Shown: positions 26,101 to 37,113 of the stretch, one piece after another
Layout: each line of letters opens with the position of its first letter
Numbering within the stretch: the stretch's first letter is position 1
NCBI RefSeq assembly: GCF_958450345.1
Contig: NC_088780.1
Span: 170,792,726-170,856,725 of the forward strand
DNA: 64,000 bases
From: Calliphora vicina
Lineage: Eukaryota; Arthropoda; Insecta; Diptera; Calliphoridae
Direction: 5' to 3'
The notes under the pieces: model-generated
Database searches by the model: none
What the model saw: the letters and a program-made list of their open reading frames with translations, nothing else
What the model was told of the DNA's origin: nothing
Translations under genes and position numbers: made by a program

Positions 26101-26311
26101 TGTTACAGGATTGACCTGGTCTCAGTGTGAAGACACATTCACCCTGCACGCACTGCCAACCACGCACTGCACTAATTTAATTGATACCTCTTGTAGCGGC
26201 GCCGTATATCACACCGATATAGGGGGATTCGATTTTCATTCATCTACTGTAGAGGACCTAGGAGGCGAAGATTTCGATTATGCAATGGATTGTGGTGATT
26301 TTATATTTTAA
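8173..26311 (+). CDS. PH-domain protein, seven coding exons
   Basis: Exons: 8173-8242, 19502-19549, 23149-23425, 23576-23603, 23757-23841, 25808-26041, 26109-26311. All junctions are GT-AG, the phases agree, and the 945 coding bases give 314 residues plus stop. After a glutamine-rich start, residues of about 28-141 form a pleckstrin-homology domain: the opening strand has GGYLLRYKKQ, the next EEWVVLYDD, and the closing helix carries the conserved Trp in EWIDAITKT. PH domains bind phosphoinositides or proteins at membranes; the ligand cannot be read here. The tail is basic (VRIRRPATTSEVKQRKS), then has Gly/Trp-rich GHGWGWATLP and an acidic, Cys-containing end. No transmembrane segment or catalytic domain was seen. 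The first intron is 11.3 kb. The start is the first ATG before a strong donor (GTAAGT); an upstream coding exon cannot be excluded. The donor of exon 3 (GTTCGT) is weak but is fixed by phase. Confidence 0.88.
8478..8791. mobile_element. Fold-back element with TA target site (MITE)
   Basis: The ends CACTGATGGACAAATGTCAC and GTGACTTTTGTCCATTTGTG are inverted repeats flanked by TA on both sides (8476-8477, 8792-8793). Inside is a second, longer inverted pair: AAAGGACTACCACGTTATAA near 8594 with its complement near 8730. The whole 314 bp can fold into one long hairpin centred near 8665. TA target sites suggest mobilisation by a Tc1/mariner-type transposase; that part is inference. Confidence 0.8.
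9090..9134. repeat. (CGAA)n microsatellite
   Basis: About eleven copies of CGAA with one CAAA variant. Confidence 0.95.
9660..9990. repeat. Unit bounded by the motif CGAACGTACGA
   Basis: TCACGAACGTACGAAA near 9665 and TCGCGAACGTACGATT near 9967 share CGAACGTACGA in direct orientation. A second pair occurs near 11483 and 11613. The motif surrounds palindromic CGTACG. I cannot assign the segment to a known class. Confidence 0.4.
10322..10580 (+). repeat. Dispersed repeat beginning ACAAGTAAGAGAGC
   Basis: Starts ACAAGTAAGAGAGC and contains the small hairpin TTCGGCTGTGCCGAA followed by TCTTATATACCC. Its start resembles the 10953 repeat. The body decays into T/A-rich sequence. The class is not assigned. 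Confidence 0.45.
10953..11490 (+). mobile_element. Dispersed repeat family R1, copy 1 (uninterrupted)
   Basis: Starts AACAAGTAAGAAAG, followed by GGTCGGTCAAGCCCGACC. It contains repeated GACCGAT...ATGAAATT phrases and ends near a CAGC/GACG run at 11412-11445. The family is the same as the minus-strand copy at 45742-46985. It preserves, between 11021 and 11022, the empty site of the Helitron found in that second copy. The 83- and 105-codon frames here lie within the repeat and show no domain. Confidence 0.7.
12415..12740. mobile_element. hAT-like MITE, 8-bp target duplication ATGTACAC
   Basis: Termini TAGGGTGGCCCC and GGGGCCACCCTA are perfect inverted repeats. The flanks ATGTACAC (12407-12414 and 12741-12748) are a perfect 8-bp duplication. 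TAGGG ends and an 8-bp duplication are hAT hallmarks. The 326-bp element has no coding frame. Confidence 0.88.
14033..14440 (-). pseudogene. Remnant of an unidentified coding sequence, probably transposon-derived
   Basis: A minus-strand frame reads RPGRVKNDPTVSNLRSLIYD and onwards with ordinary protein-like composition for about 70 residues after an acceptor-like TTTTTCCATTAG. It then degrades. At a run of five T (about 14231-14235) the likely original frame appears to shift: the alternative frame downstream shows CSKC and paired histidines before a stop, a possible zinc-finger start. The flank (14463-14515) shares ATTACGTCTCGT-type sequence with the minus-strand fragment at 45.2 kb, which suggests a repeated source. 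I do not recognise the family. Confidence 0.4.
17235..17316. mobile_element. Short palindromic element, family CAGCCCAATTATGAAT (copy 1)
   Basis: The 82-bp segment is an almost complete palindrome: CAGCCCAATTATGAATAA at one end and its complement at the other, with CTCCCGGGGAATTTTTATTC arms inside. A second copy lies at 53041-53167. No target duplication is evident. CAGCC ends are compatible with hAT, but this is not shown. Confidence 0.75.
17586..17773. mobile_element. hAT-like MITE, 8-bp target duplication GTTGCAAG
   Basis: The flanks GTTGCAAG at 17578-17585 and 17774-17781 are identical. The ends TAGAATGTCC and AGGATA are imperfect inverted repeats, and the interior carries AACCGGTTTT near both ends. 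It resembles the larger 36505-37105 element. Confidence 0.78.
18113..18760 (-). pseudogene. BEL/Pao LTR-retrotransposon pol fragment
   Basis: Minus-strand frames show features of the region between RNase H and integrase of BEL/Pao pol: NPLWWHGPSWLRQPREYWP near the start of the 170-codon frame, then SDLPRAIRIISYWFR, and a C-terminal NGRLVRSPSLTYESEHFMLL. An upstream piece in another frame (18480-18749) carries WPTFVKNRVSL and WYHVDS, so the reading frame is broken near 18620. No LTRs were seen nearby. It is a dead fragment in antisense orientation within intron 1 of the PH-domain gene. Confidence 0.85.
20030..20286 (-). mobile_element. Helitron-like 3' module, minus orientation (copy 2)
   Basis: The reverse complement reads ...GACAATGTCTGTCGGGTCAA, matching the 53.7-kb copy, but the terminal CTAG has decayed. 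Inward from that end lie AGTTTGAAAAGGGT, TATTCATATAGGACATAGAA and AAGAACCTAAGTTTGTTGTC, shared with the 3.2- and 53.5-kb copies. It leads directly into the 114-bp array. Confidence 0.7.
20287..21350 (+). repeat. 114-bp tandem array (array B) with inverted tail
   Basis: About eight monomers of the array-A repeat run in plus orientation to about 21240. One inverted partial unit follows (CTCATATGTCTGACC, AAACTCAAAATATC, GAGCGCGATCTGTGATCACT) to about 21350. The orientation flip mirrors the one in array A. Confidence 0.9.
22390..22580 (+). repeat. Dispersed repeat fragment (TATACCC...TTGGTCATTCCG)
   Basis: Contains TTATACCCAGCATTAAATAA, TATTGAGTTGGTCATTCCG and GTTTGTAACACATCAAAATA. The composition is like interspersed repeats of flies; class unknown. 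No ends were delimited. Confidence 0.35.
23842..25807. other. Intron 5 of the PH-domain gene
   Basis: Mostly occupied by the inverted-repeat element at 23932-24832. From 25150 to 25760 there is weak similarity to the 12.4-kb hAT-like MITE (TGTTCCCAACTTAAAT). No coding signal was seen. Confidence 0.55.
23932..24832. mobile_element. TAGGGTGGGT inverted-repeat element with internal hairpin
   Basis: Ends TAGGGTGGGT and ACCCACCCTA are inverted repeats. Inside, about 33 bp at 24107-24139 (AAGGATTAAAATATTCTACG and onward) are exactly complementary to about 24328-24360. CTCTTTACGCTTAATTA near 24174 pairs with TAATTAAGCGTAAAGAG near 24263. No clear target duplication is visible. The interior is noncoding. 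Confidence 0.65.
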
Positions 26312-27506
26312 GCCAGACTAATTAAATTTCAAATGCCAAACCAACCCCACCCTAAATAGAGAAACGTTCTTAAAACGTCGTATGCCAGCCTTTGAGCCAA
26401 CTCTATTTCAAAACCAAATAAAAACAAAAACAAAATTAAAGAAATTTAGATTTGATTCGTAACGTATAAAATGCAAAGAACTGCATACAATAGTTGTAGT
26501 AGTTGTTCGTTCGTTCGTTTGTTCGAATTAAATTGAATTGGAATGCAAAAATTATAATCGTTAATGCTCATAAATTTTTCATTTAAATGAGAACCTCAAA
26601 ACATAAAACACTAATGATAAAACAATTATATACGGGTATAAAATTTGATTTAAAAGAATTTATTTTACCAAAAATCAATAATAAAAGTTCTTTTACAACT
26701 CCCATCTTCTACAGCAACCAACAATAAATACCTATGTATGTACATATGTATGTAAGTATATATGTATGTATGTAAGTATATACATATGTATGTATGTATG
26801 TAACGTACTCTTTAGAATCTAATTAAGTATGTATTTATATTAAACTCAAGTAAAGATAGTTAAATAAATGAAAACCACACACAACAACAACTACAACATT
26901 CAAATTTACACACACAACCAACCTCTTAAACCAAAAAATAAAATGAAAAATTTCAACAAAAACAAAACAAATTAAAAAACAAACAACAATAATTATAATG
27001 AAAATTAAAATTAAAATGAAAATGAAAATAATATTAATAATTTTATAGCAACTTATTGAGAAAAAACGTATGTACGTGAACCCATTCTTTAGACAAGAAA
27101 TCTATGTTTTTAGAATAAAAATTATACACATTCATACAAATTTAAATTTAAATACGAAAACAGAAAATGTCGTTATTTTTTGAAACTTTGTTGTAGAAGA
27201 ACATTAGAATAAACAAAATGAAAGAAGAAAAGAAGAAAAACAAAAACATAAACAAAAACATAAACTAAAACTAGAAAATAGAAAATAGAAATAACAAATA
27301 CGCGTAATAATGAAATACTTATAGTTGTATTAAAAAAAAAAATACATAAATTGGTACTTACTTACTACTCGTATCTATTTATGTAAATCCATAACTAAGA
27401 AAACAAATTCTTTGTATGTTTGTTTGTTTGTATGTATATGTATATTGTGTGATTGTGTGTGTGTGTGTCTGTGCGTACTACAGTAATACATTATCATGCA
27501 TCATAT

Positions 27507-27844
27507 TAGGGTGGTCCACAATTAATCGACACTTAACAAATTATTAATTAATTATTTTAAAAGTAAGCAACTAATTCTGCAGGCAGAACCCACTTCAAGT
27601 GCTACTTAATGTCAGTTAAACCAAAAAAAATTACAATTATTACAAAAACAAAAATTAAAGAAGAGAAACAGAAATACACGCCCTGCACACGAGTTCATTC
27701 ACCATTGAAAGTTTAATTCTACTGCCAAAAAAAAAACCAAAAAAAAACAACTAAATAAATCCTACATGTGGTGATTAAAATCGAATTGTAAAAATGTTTT
27801 TGTATTTCGTATCTTGATTTCATTTTAAGCACTGGTCCACCCTA
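27507..27844. mobile_element. TAGGGTGGTCCAC inverted-repeat MITE
   Basis: Starts TAGGGTGGTCCAC and ends TGGTCCACCCTA, inverted repeats 338 bp apart. No 8-bp duplication is visible, and TA repeats at the ends are ambiguous. Noncoding. Confidence 0.65.
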
Positions 27845-29979
27845 ATAAACAATTACTTTCAATCAATCCTCTATGTGGTAATGAGAGCGAAAACTAAATT
27901 TAAATATATTTTTCGTGTAGAAACAATTAGAACGCAACAAAAAATTAGTAATTAGAACAAATGAATTTTATTATAAATAAATCCCCAGCATTGCATCCTA
28001 GTACACAGTTTTCCCGGAAATGCATTTCTAAGAACTTAAACTGAAATTCAACTCCCAACATTTATAAAATCTATGTTCCGTAAAGATGTTTACATTTCTA
28101 CAAAATTTATGAAAAATTAACCAAATATTTTCACTAATAACAATACTTAATTGGCGAGATAATAGTCCAGCCAAATAAGTTATATTATATTTATATATGT
28201 ATATTTGAATTAATCGTTTTATTTAAACATAAAAAAAATATTACAAGCCATGCAGACCGACCAGTCAATAACAGGTTTTAGATCCTGTACTAAAATCAAA
28301 TTGATACAGAATCGTTTATTGGAATTCTTAAAATTTTTTTAAATGTAAGAAGTAGTAGGCTAGGCAAGGAACATTTTCAAATATCCGATAAAAGTATGGA
28401 GCATTATTGAGTACCTTTGGTTATAGTTACCAGTACCGTTATTCTATAAATAATTTGAAATTATAAAAATTTGCATTTTTCATAATTGAGTTTATTGAAA
28501 TCTGCAGAAGTTAAGAGGTTTCGAAACGGTAGCCAACCTTGGAAAAATTTACATGAACATGGCATTGAAAATGATTCAGAGACAAACGGTATAACAAATT
28601 ACAAGGAAAATTAAATGCACTATAAGAACCAAACTGCAGGAACCTTTGATTTATAGTGTCATTTTGCGCCTTATTTAGAATACATATAAAGATGAATACC
28701 AAGTTTTATTTGACTGTCTTCTATTCCACAGTTTTGTAATTTTTGTCTAATTTTAATGCTCCATAAGTATTGTTTAAAAAACTAGTAAATGATTTTTTAT
28801 ATGTACCGAAATCGTAATAATTGCCATTATAACTTATAAAAATTTATAAAAATAGTAAGGACATCAACCAATTGTTGTCCGGAAATGATAGTATTTTGAA
28901 ATCTTGTCAACACTGCAATGTTATTGATAAAAGGCAGGCTTTAATTGTTTAGTGTATTATTGGAAGGAAAATGGTCCCTGAAGCATAACTACATACATTT
29001 TATAAGTTCTCCTTAAAATAAATTAAATAATTTAAGTAAATGAAATGTAAACATCTATTTGGGACAAAAAAACCATAGTATCGCCGATCGCAAAATAAAG
29101 GCTAGTAGATATACAACTTAGTAACTTAGTAACGATTGAATTGAAATTGGAACATCAATTAGGCTTTCTAAATAAAGTTTTAAGATTTTTAAATACATTT
29201 TGTAGATATCACAACAATCAGGGATCATAAAGATTTCTTTGCCAATAACACTATGCTACACCTGATCTAGCAATTCCGTTTTATTGGAGTCTATAGCAAT
29301 CGATCACTTCGTTTAGTACATTTTTTTTTTGGTACTCTTTTATATGAAGTGAAATAACGATGTTCTTAAAATTACAACTTCTAAAAATCATAATTATGCT
29401 GATATATAACTTTCAAATAGAAGAGACTATTTGGAAAATGGCAGATTTAAAAAAAACTAATTTTTTTCGAAAAATTTAAATTTTCTTCATGCTCTAAATT
29501 ATTTGTAAAGCAGTAACATATTTCCAAAACATGCAAGTAAATCAATTAAAAAATTAATGAGTGATGACATTTTTATTCGGCTTTTACGGTTTTTTCCATA
29601 CTAGGGTGTTCTTTTTTTAGTTAGAGCATCCTGACTTTAAACCACCGTAACTCAGCCATTTTCCCAGCGATTTTAATAAATCTTTTTCTGTTTAGAAGAT
29701 AAAACTCACATTAACTAAAATTATTTCCGTTCTGTATAGAATTTTCACTTTTGTATCAATGTGTACTTATTGCAAATGTGGTGTAAAAATGAAGATATTA
29801 CGGATGTGGTGCATAAACATGTAAATTATAACCACAACTATACTCTATGTAGATGAATTCTCTATGGACATGGCCTATTTGATTTCATTAGATCTTTTTA
29901 GAATCTCTGACAAATATTTTTAAGATATCCATACGAAATAGTAATCATTATGCATACATAAATATATTTATTAACGAAT

Positions 29980-30090
29980 CCCCATTAAAACGAAGTCCAG
30001 CTATGTGTTCACTAATAGTGATACTGACAGTTTTCATGCAATAATAATTTCTATTAGTTAATGCATAACCAGACTTCGTGTTAATTGGGG
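29980..30090. mobile_element. Short inverted-repeat element CCCCATTAAAACGAAGTC
   Basis: A 111-bp unit with ends CCCCATTAAAACGAAGTC and GACTTCGTGTTAATTGGGG, which pair with few mismatches. No target duplication was identified. Confidence 0.6.
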
Positions 30091-32159
30091 TAAGGCGAAT
30101 AATAAAAATACTGCAAAGAACTTCTTTCCAATTGATATAAAACTAATCGGATCTACACCATACCATGATTTGTTCCCCAAAATCCCCTGCAATTACAGGT
30201 TTCAATAAAATAACAAATATAATAAATAGGTAAATTCATATTCATAAGCCAATAATATAATGCATCATTTCGCCACCTATAATTACAATATGGGGTAAAC
30301 AGGACGTAGAAAAGACAAATAATAACGCAAACAAACATTTTATTTATGTATGTATGTAGAGTTGAAGTGAAACGAATCTAATTACAAAATTTAAAATTAC
30401 ACACAAAAGAACATTTAAATACAGCCTGTTTTTATACATCGTATTAGCAATTTAATTCGTCAAAATAACGGAAGAAAATTTGTGTTCTACTATTTGGCAT
30501 TTTGAATTTTGTCATACAAGAATTATGATCAAAATAAATCAATGATTTGAAAACTATATTCGATACGCATTCGTTTTGTTCGTATAGAGATTCATTCATC
30601 TTATAAAAACAGGCTGTTAAATATATGTACATAAATATGTATGTATGTACTATACCATGCAGATACATATGTACATACATATGTATGTATATAGATAATA
30701 TACAGCTTAACTTAAAATTATAAAAGAAAATATGTATTTAATTTTAATAAATGTGAAAACTAAAACAAAACAAAAAATAATGCATTGTATATACAAACAT
30801 TTTCTGTAGACTAAAAAAGACTTAAGCAATTGTCGTCAGGACGTTAAATATATATAAAATAAAATAATAAAAAAAACTATAGATGAAATAGAAAATAAAT
30901 GTCTGTTAATAGAGCATTAAATGTTGGCTTTATCGAAAAAAAATACATAAACAAACAAAAAATAAATAAATAAAAACAAAAATAAGTGGTATTAAATGTA
31001 GAAATTAAAACGAAAAACAAATTAAAATAAAAAATAAAATAATATTTATTGAATATGTATGATTGTGAAATGAAATAAATGTAGACAAAATAGACTTAAT
31101 AAATAAAACAATTTTATATGTTTTCACCAAAAACAAATATGTAATGAATATAAGCAACAAAAATCACACTAAAAAGAATTGATTATACTATAACAACATA
31201 CATATTTATTATTATAAAACAAACAACAAAAAAGAAAAAAACAAAAAACAAAATGAAATCCACAATTAACAAAATAAGTTTAAACAAAATGGATGCGCAA
31301 ACAAATACTCCGACAATCACTGTTTTTATATAACTGAATGACAACAAAAACAAAAAAAACAAATAGATTTATCATTTAATTATTTGTATTTTATTTATTT
31401 TTTTATTTTAATAAAATTAAACGAGATCAATTTTTGGGCGTAGGGACCAACCAAATTGAAAGGATTTAGTACGTACAATCGTAATCATGGAATCGTTATT
31501 AAATTGAAACGTTTTATATTGTGAATTGTTAACAAATATCAATTATAACCACGCCTACAATTATTACAAAACAATTAAAATGCCTGCCTTTATTAAATGT
31601 GTTCATTGAATGAAATGATGTATGTATTCATAAATAAAAAGAAACAAATATGTATATTAATTTAATTTATTAATAATTTAAATTAATTTTAGTTACTTTA
31701 TTTTATTTTTGATATTAAAAATGAACTCGTTAAAGCGACATTTATTAATGTTTATACATGAGTACTCGTATGTATGAATAAAGTTGTACAGACATTTTTT
31801 TGGGCATAAATTACAGTTTTTATTTCAAAATTTTTTCTTTGTAAAATTGTCCTTCAATTGGGTTTAAAAAATAACCCATTCAATAAACGGATTTTTTAAG
31901 GCCAGTAAAATGTATACACTATACATATAATGCGTTAATTTTAAAACCATTTTATCTTTAGATTTGCAGTTTGATTACACTTTGTATGAAAGACAAGAAA
32001 AACTTGCATCGATTTGGACAAATTTTAGAACTTTCATTTAAAAACATATTTAGTGTCATATTTTTATTCACCAGAAGTAGTTTATTGGAGAGGCAATTGA
32101 TAATGTGAAATTTACTCTTTGTAACTTTCGTCTAGGAAGCACACATATTAAAATAACTA

Positions 32160-33190
32160 ATCACATAACTAATTGTCACATAACACAACACCATCATTAT
32201 TGAGCAATAAAGTGATTGTGCAATTAAGCTTAAAGCACACAATGCACCAGCTTGCTGGTACAATATTAATTTTTTAACAAAAATTGTGTGGAAAAGGTTG
32301 TTGAATAATGGTAAACGAAAACGAAAAATTGAGCAAAAAACCTGTTTGGATGAAGAAATGGCTAGAAAACAAAGGAGAACTAGGACATACGAAGATGATG
32401 ATGGTACATTTTCCTTCTCTGGAACATTCCTGATTTTCCAAAAATTGAGTTTATCGTAATACCACAACGAAGACTCACAAAAACCATCATCTGTTCCTGC
32501 AGCATTCGAAAAACGTTGATTTTTTTACCACTTTGTCTTTATTTGCCTCTTTTAATTGTTAATTGTCTTTTAATTCACGATTCCAGTATTCTGTATTTTT
32601 AACTTTCCATAGGCAAGGCCATGGCAGAACAAGCAAGGTACAATTATTAAAAAGTACGTTCTCAATTATACATTCCCTATAACGTCAAACAAAAGAAAAT
32701 TAAAAAAATTAGAAAAAAAACAAAACGAAATGTCTAAGACAAAAATAAATTAATTAAACAAATTTTTGTGTATTTACTTTTTTTTGTGAAATATTCAATT
32801 CAAATTAAATTTTTTCCTAATAAATATGTGTTAGTTTTAATATAACGTGCAAAACATTGCGAAAACAAAATAAAAAGTGATGAGAGTAAATGTGTTATTT
32901 GACGTTGTAGGGGTAAATATTGAAAACTCTCCCTAATAATTGTACCTGGTTGGTTCTACCATGAGGCAAGGCATTGTTTTACAAAGTTCGAGAAATTCTC
33001 CCCAAAATATTTTTTCTTTGGCATTCATATTTTTTATTTTGTTGAAATTTTATGATATAATTTTACAATACACGATTCAATCGTCCTAGTCAATCAAAAA
33101 AATATCAAACTATTTTTGATAAAGCACCAGCAGCAAGCTCATTCAGCTTGCACAATTACTTGATTGCACAATCATGATGGTGTTGTGTAT
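32160..33190 (+). mobile_element. Degraded DNA transposon, possibly PIF/Harbinger
   Basis: About 80 bp at 32165-32260 (ACACAACACCATCAT, GTGATTGTGCAATTAAGC, ACCAGCTTGCTGG) are complementary to 33124-33190. These form long imperfect inverted ends about 1 kb apart. Inside, a frame at 32308-32433 reads KPVWMKKWLENKGELGHTK, resembling the W-x-K-x-W-L...R/K-x-E-L-G N-terminal motif of PIF/Harbinger transposases, and then stops. The rest of the transposase is absent. The outer ends and any 3-bp target duplication could not be fixed. Confidence 0.45.
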
Positions 33191-34659
33191 GGGCCCTATT
33201 AGCCAGAACTGCTGGGAGGTTTTGAAAATTTTCCCAACTTGATATTACTTTTAAATTTTAATTTGAAATTCTCAATTTTATTTGGAATTTTCTCAATTTT
33301 AATTTGAAATTCTCAATATCAATTACAATTGATTTTGATTTGAAATATTCTCAATTTAAAATAGAAATTTACAATATCAATTGGAACTAATTTAAAGTTG
33401 AAAATTATTGATTTTCGTATTTCAATAAAATTTGTCTACTTTGAAAATTATTAATTTTTTTTTAAGTTGCAGCTATTCGCTAAGTGAATTTCTCAAATTT
33501 CAATTTATTTGGAATTTTTTCAATTTAATATTGAAATTCTGAATTTCACATGGATTTTTCTCAATTATATACTGAAATTCTTAATTTAATTTAGAATATT
33601 CTCAATTTCAATTTTAAATGATCAATTTCATATGGAATTTTCTAAACTAATACATATCGCCCATTTGCGATATGAGAGTCAAGGCCAATAAAACAGTGAA
33701 AATGATTCTATTAATATTTAAATAATTTCGATCCAAATCGCTTGTTAAACTAAATTTGTTTGCTTAAAATATAAATTTTAATTTTGACGTTGAGCGAGGG
33801 AATCATATCAAAGCGAATAGAAAACTGAAACTGCCTTTTTCATTTTTGTCAACTACGAAAATCGTAAAATTTTAAAATAAAAGGAAAATTCGAATTTCTC
33901 AAAAGTGTTCATTCATTGTATGTTTAATCGCCCTGATCGAGATAAATGGAATGCATTTATGCTTAAAAATTTGTATTTCTTGAAGCTCAAAATTCTATAA
34001 TTTCTCAAAATCTGACCTTTTTAAAATTCTTTAAAATATACATACATATATATTTGTGCATAGTTTCTAGTTGGACACTCGCATAATTTAAGATTTATGA
34101 ACTAAAATTATGGTTATTTTCTTACGAATTCATATGATAAACACAGAAAAAGAAGCTCTGATTTAATTGAAATATAATCTGCACATCGGAAGTATAAAAA
34201 TGTTGTTGAAAATATATGAGGAAAAAGTTTTTTTTCCTATGGTCTACCGATAAGTGTGACTGATTTTTTTTCAGTTCGATTCTCCAAAATTTTTGATTTT
34301 CCTCATATATTATTTCTTAAACTTTAACGGTTCTGATGAAATTTACCAATTTCATGTATCAACATCAACCTGAGGAGAAAGTAACATAAATCGCTTAATA
34401 GTTTGAATAAAGAAAAAAAGTTTTTAAAAAGATACAGCAAAAACACATTGAAGATCTACGAGATTTTTGACTATATTCTGTTCATTTTAATTTAACATTA
34501 AATATAAAGAAAATTGTTTGCGCATCCGTATCATTAATTAATAAGTGTTTCCCAAAAAAAAACGTTTATAAACCCATACACAAACCGTAGATAGATGTAC
34601 GTATTTGTAATTTATTATTCATATAAAATTTGTGAATAATATTGTACTTTATAATTTAA
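33191..34659. other. A+T-rich noncoding DNA with degenerate TCAATTT repeats
   Basis: From 33240 to 33640 the phrase TTGAAATTCTCAATTT recurs irregularly as a cryptic simple repeat. The remainder has no recognisable feature. Confidence 0.5.
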
Positions 34660-34774
34660 CCCCCTTATTCATAAACAATTTTTAATTTTATAAATGGTTT
34701 ATAAAACAGAATTTACATACAAAATTTGTTTTATAAACCTGTAATAAATTTAAAAATTGATTATGAATAAGGCC
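34660..34774. mobile_element. Hairpin element flanked by TTAA (copy 1)
   Basis: A 115-bp inverted repeat: CCCCCTTATTCATAAAC at one end, TTATGAATAAGGCC at the other, with TGGTTTATAAAACA/TGTTTTATAAACC arms. TTAA stands at 34656-34659 and 34775-34778. A TTAA target site suggests piggyBac-type mobilisation. The related hairpin at 44880-44995 has different tips. Confidence 0.7.
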
Positions 34775-34778
34775 TTAA

Positions 34779-36004
34779 ATATTTAGATCGATACAAACAA
34801 AATTTCTAAAGAGGTTTACCTTTAAATATGAATTTCAGGGTCTCATTTTTTATTACGAAACGGAAACGTTTGAAAAATGTTCTATCAAAAAATTCAAATG
34901 TAATAGATTTCAAAAATTCTACCGTTTAGTTTTGAAAAATGAAGCCCTAAGTTTGATTTAAGTTGAGGTTTATTGAAAAAGTAAAAAGTAATTAAAATAA
35001 AATTAAACTGTAATACATTGAATACTTTGAACTTCAAGTCTTCACACCAACAGTAAATAAACGCTTTCATTATTCCGACAACAAGCACATATAAGCACCT
35101 ACCTACCTACATACAAATTAATATTGGAATGATTTCTTTGCAGAAATTTTAGTACAGCTGGTCGGATTATTGTGACACATGATCGTTTAATGGTATCCAA
35201 TTGTCACATTGGCTCTGAAGAATTATTTTTATAAAATTATACATAAAAGTCAAAACTTTGTCCTAGGCCACATGTAAGGGAAAATCAGAAATAAGAATTT
35301 ATTCGTTTTGGATAATTTTGATATGACCCCATGTGAATAAAATGTTTAATAATAATTTTCAATAGTGTGCTCGGAAAAAAACGCTAATAAATAATAACTC
35401 AATCCAGTAAGTCCAGTAATAATTATTAATATTCTAAATATGTCTTATTAAAACTGAACAACAGTATATTGATAATATTATTGCAAAAATATGCGTTGTT
35501 GATGTTAAAATCACAGGCACGGAGAAATTATGAGAGGCTATGAACTAATTCTTTTTATCGTTAATAGAATCCTGAAGAGCAATTCTAACATTTTTAAAAT
35601 GTGTTTAACAAAGATTGAAAATTTTTTTTTAAATGTTAATCCAGTTAGACAAAAATTCATAGTCTTAATCTGTAAAATTTAACTGGCCTGGGACAACCGA
35701 TATTTCACTTTTATATGTAATTTTAGAAAGAAATCATGTTATAGATTACGATTTCATTATATAGTTTAATATAATCCGAATCATACTAATCCGACCCGCA
35801 TTGCTTTAAATTAAAAAAGGTAAAAAAAAAACGCTTCTATAAATATACATATCGTCATATAAAATGTAAAACAACGTAACAGATAATGATAGATGATTAA
35901 TAATATACAAAATCTTAATTTCAAAAGGTTTTTCAATCTGAGATACTTTTAATTTTGCAACGGTTTTTTGCCCATCACTCAAATGTTTCCAGCAGTTCAG
36001 CAAG
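34779..36004. other. A+T-rich noncoding DNA
   Basis: No gene, repeat boundary or RNA structure recognised. Confidence 0.4.
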
Positions 36005-36470
36005 TATTCAATGTATCAATTAAAGACAGTAATTGCCACTAATGTAACTTGGCTGACTCCACTTTACATCCCATGTAATCTATCATGAAGGCAATTGTCA
36101 CTAAAGTGTATCTAAGTAATCTACGGAATAGTCATATACAGTTTATTTACCTTTTGAATAAGTATACTGACATCGCATGTAACCTAGAGTGTAGTCACTT
36201 AAACGTTTATTTTTAACTACACTTTGGAAAGAGGTTATTTATTTTGAATGAGATTCTTTTTTAACTGACTAATTCAGGTTAAAATAACTAGTTAAGTAGC
36301 TGATCAAGTAACCAATTATATAGCTAGTAAGGTGTGTGATGGCTAGATACTTTGGATCAGTCATCATAACTAGTCACGTAACTACGTATGTAACTAGTTG
36401 TCACCCTAAGTGATAAGTAAAATCACTAGTTCGTGACAGTCACCAATAACTGTTGGGATGTTACGTTTTG
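36005..36470 (+). repeat. Dispersed repeat family R2, copy 1
   Basis: Shares order and wording with 42770-43240: GACAGTAATTG, TTGGCTGACTCCA/TTGACTGACTCCA, GGCAATTGTCACT/GCCAATTGTCACT, AAGTGTATCTAAGTAATCTA, GTGTAGTCACTT and CACTAGTTCGTGAC. It is rich in short AGTAACTAGTCAC phrases. The class is not recognised. Confidence 0.55.
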
Positions 36471-36504
36471 TTTTACATTTCAGGTGTATAATTTGTGTAT
36501 GGAC

Positions 36505-37105
36505 TAGAGTATCCAAAACCGAAAACCGGTCAACCGGTTTTTTCATCTTTGTTCAACCGACCGGTTTCGGTTTTTTAACCAGTTTTAACGAAATACTTTG
36601 TAGAGCTTATTTGAACATACATATTACTTAAAAACATTTTGATAAAATTTTTAAAAATATTCATTTATTTTTTAGAAAATTTCTGCATTTGACAATATTT
36701 CGTAACAGATACATATGTATAAAGTAATTGCATAAAGTTAGACGCAATAAATATTCAAAAATTTAAAAATTTTGGAATTTAGTACACAATTATTAACACA
36801 TACATATGTATCTTATTAGCGTCCACAATATTGAAATAGGATGGCAAAATAATAACGATTAAATTTTAATTACATACATATGTATATATGTAAATTAAAA
36901 ATCTAATTAATGGTTTATATGATAGGAAAGAATTTAAAAATGGAATTAAAGTCAAAAAGTTTATTGCTATTATTTATTTCATTGTTCTGGTAATATTGTG
37001 TTTCAAAATTTATTTATGTACATATTTTTATGAGAAAACCGAAACCGGTTTTTTTATAAAACACTGTTTTCTGTTAAACCGGAAACCGGTTTTTTGGACA
37101 CTCTA
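36505..37105. mobile_element. hAT-like element with AACCGGTTTT subterminal motifs
   Basis: Inverted ends TAGAGTATCCAAAA and TTTTGGACACTCTA. The 8-bp flanks GTATGGAC (36497-36504) and GAATGGAC (37106-37113) differ at one base. AACCGGTTTT and its variants recur near both ends. The 601-bp element has no open frame. Confidence 0.8.
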
Positions 37106-37113
37106 GAATGGAC

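Larger units (their letters stand above)
26312..32159. other. 3' region of the PH-domain gene and intergenic DNA
   Basis: An extremely A+T-rich region with many AATAAA motifs, the first about 105 bp after the stop in CCAAATAAAAAC, so the mRNA end is not fixed. Microsatellites TATG/CATA lie at 26735-26803, 27415-27445 and 30630-30695. It contains two small inverted-repeat elements (27507, 29980). No credible open frame was seen. Confidence 0.6.

Noticed and set aside
25898..26311. Frame on the minus strand opposite the last two PH-gene exons
   Set aside because: Sense exons have consistent splice phases; the antisense frame runs across the intron between them.
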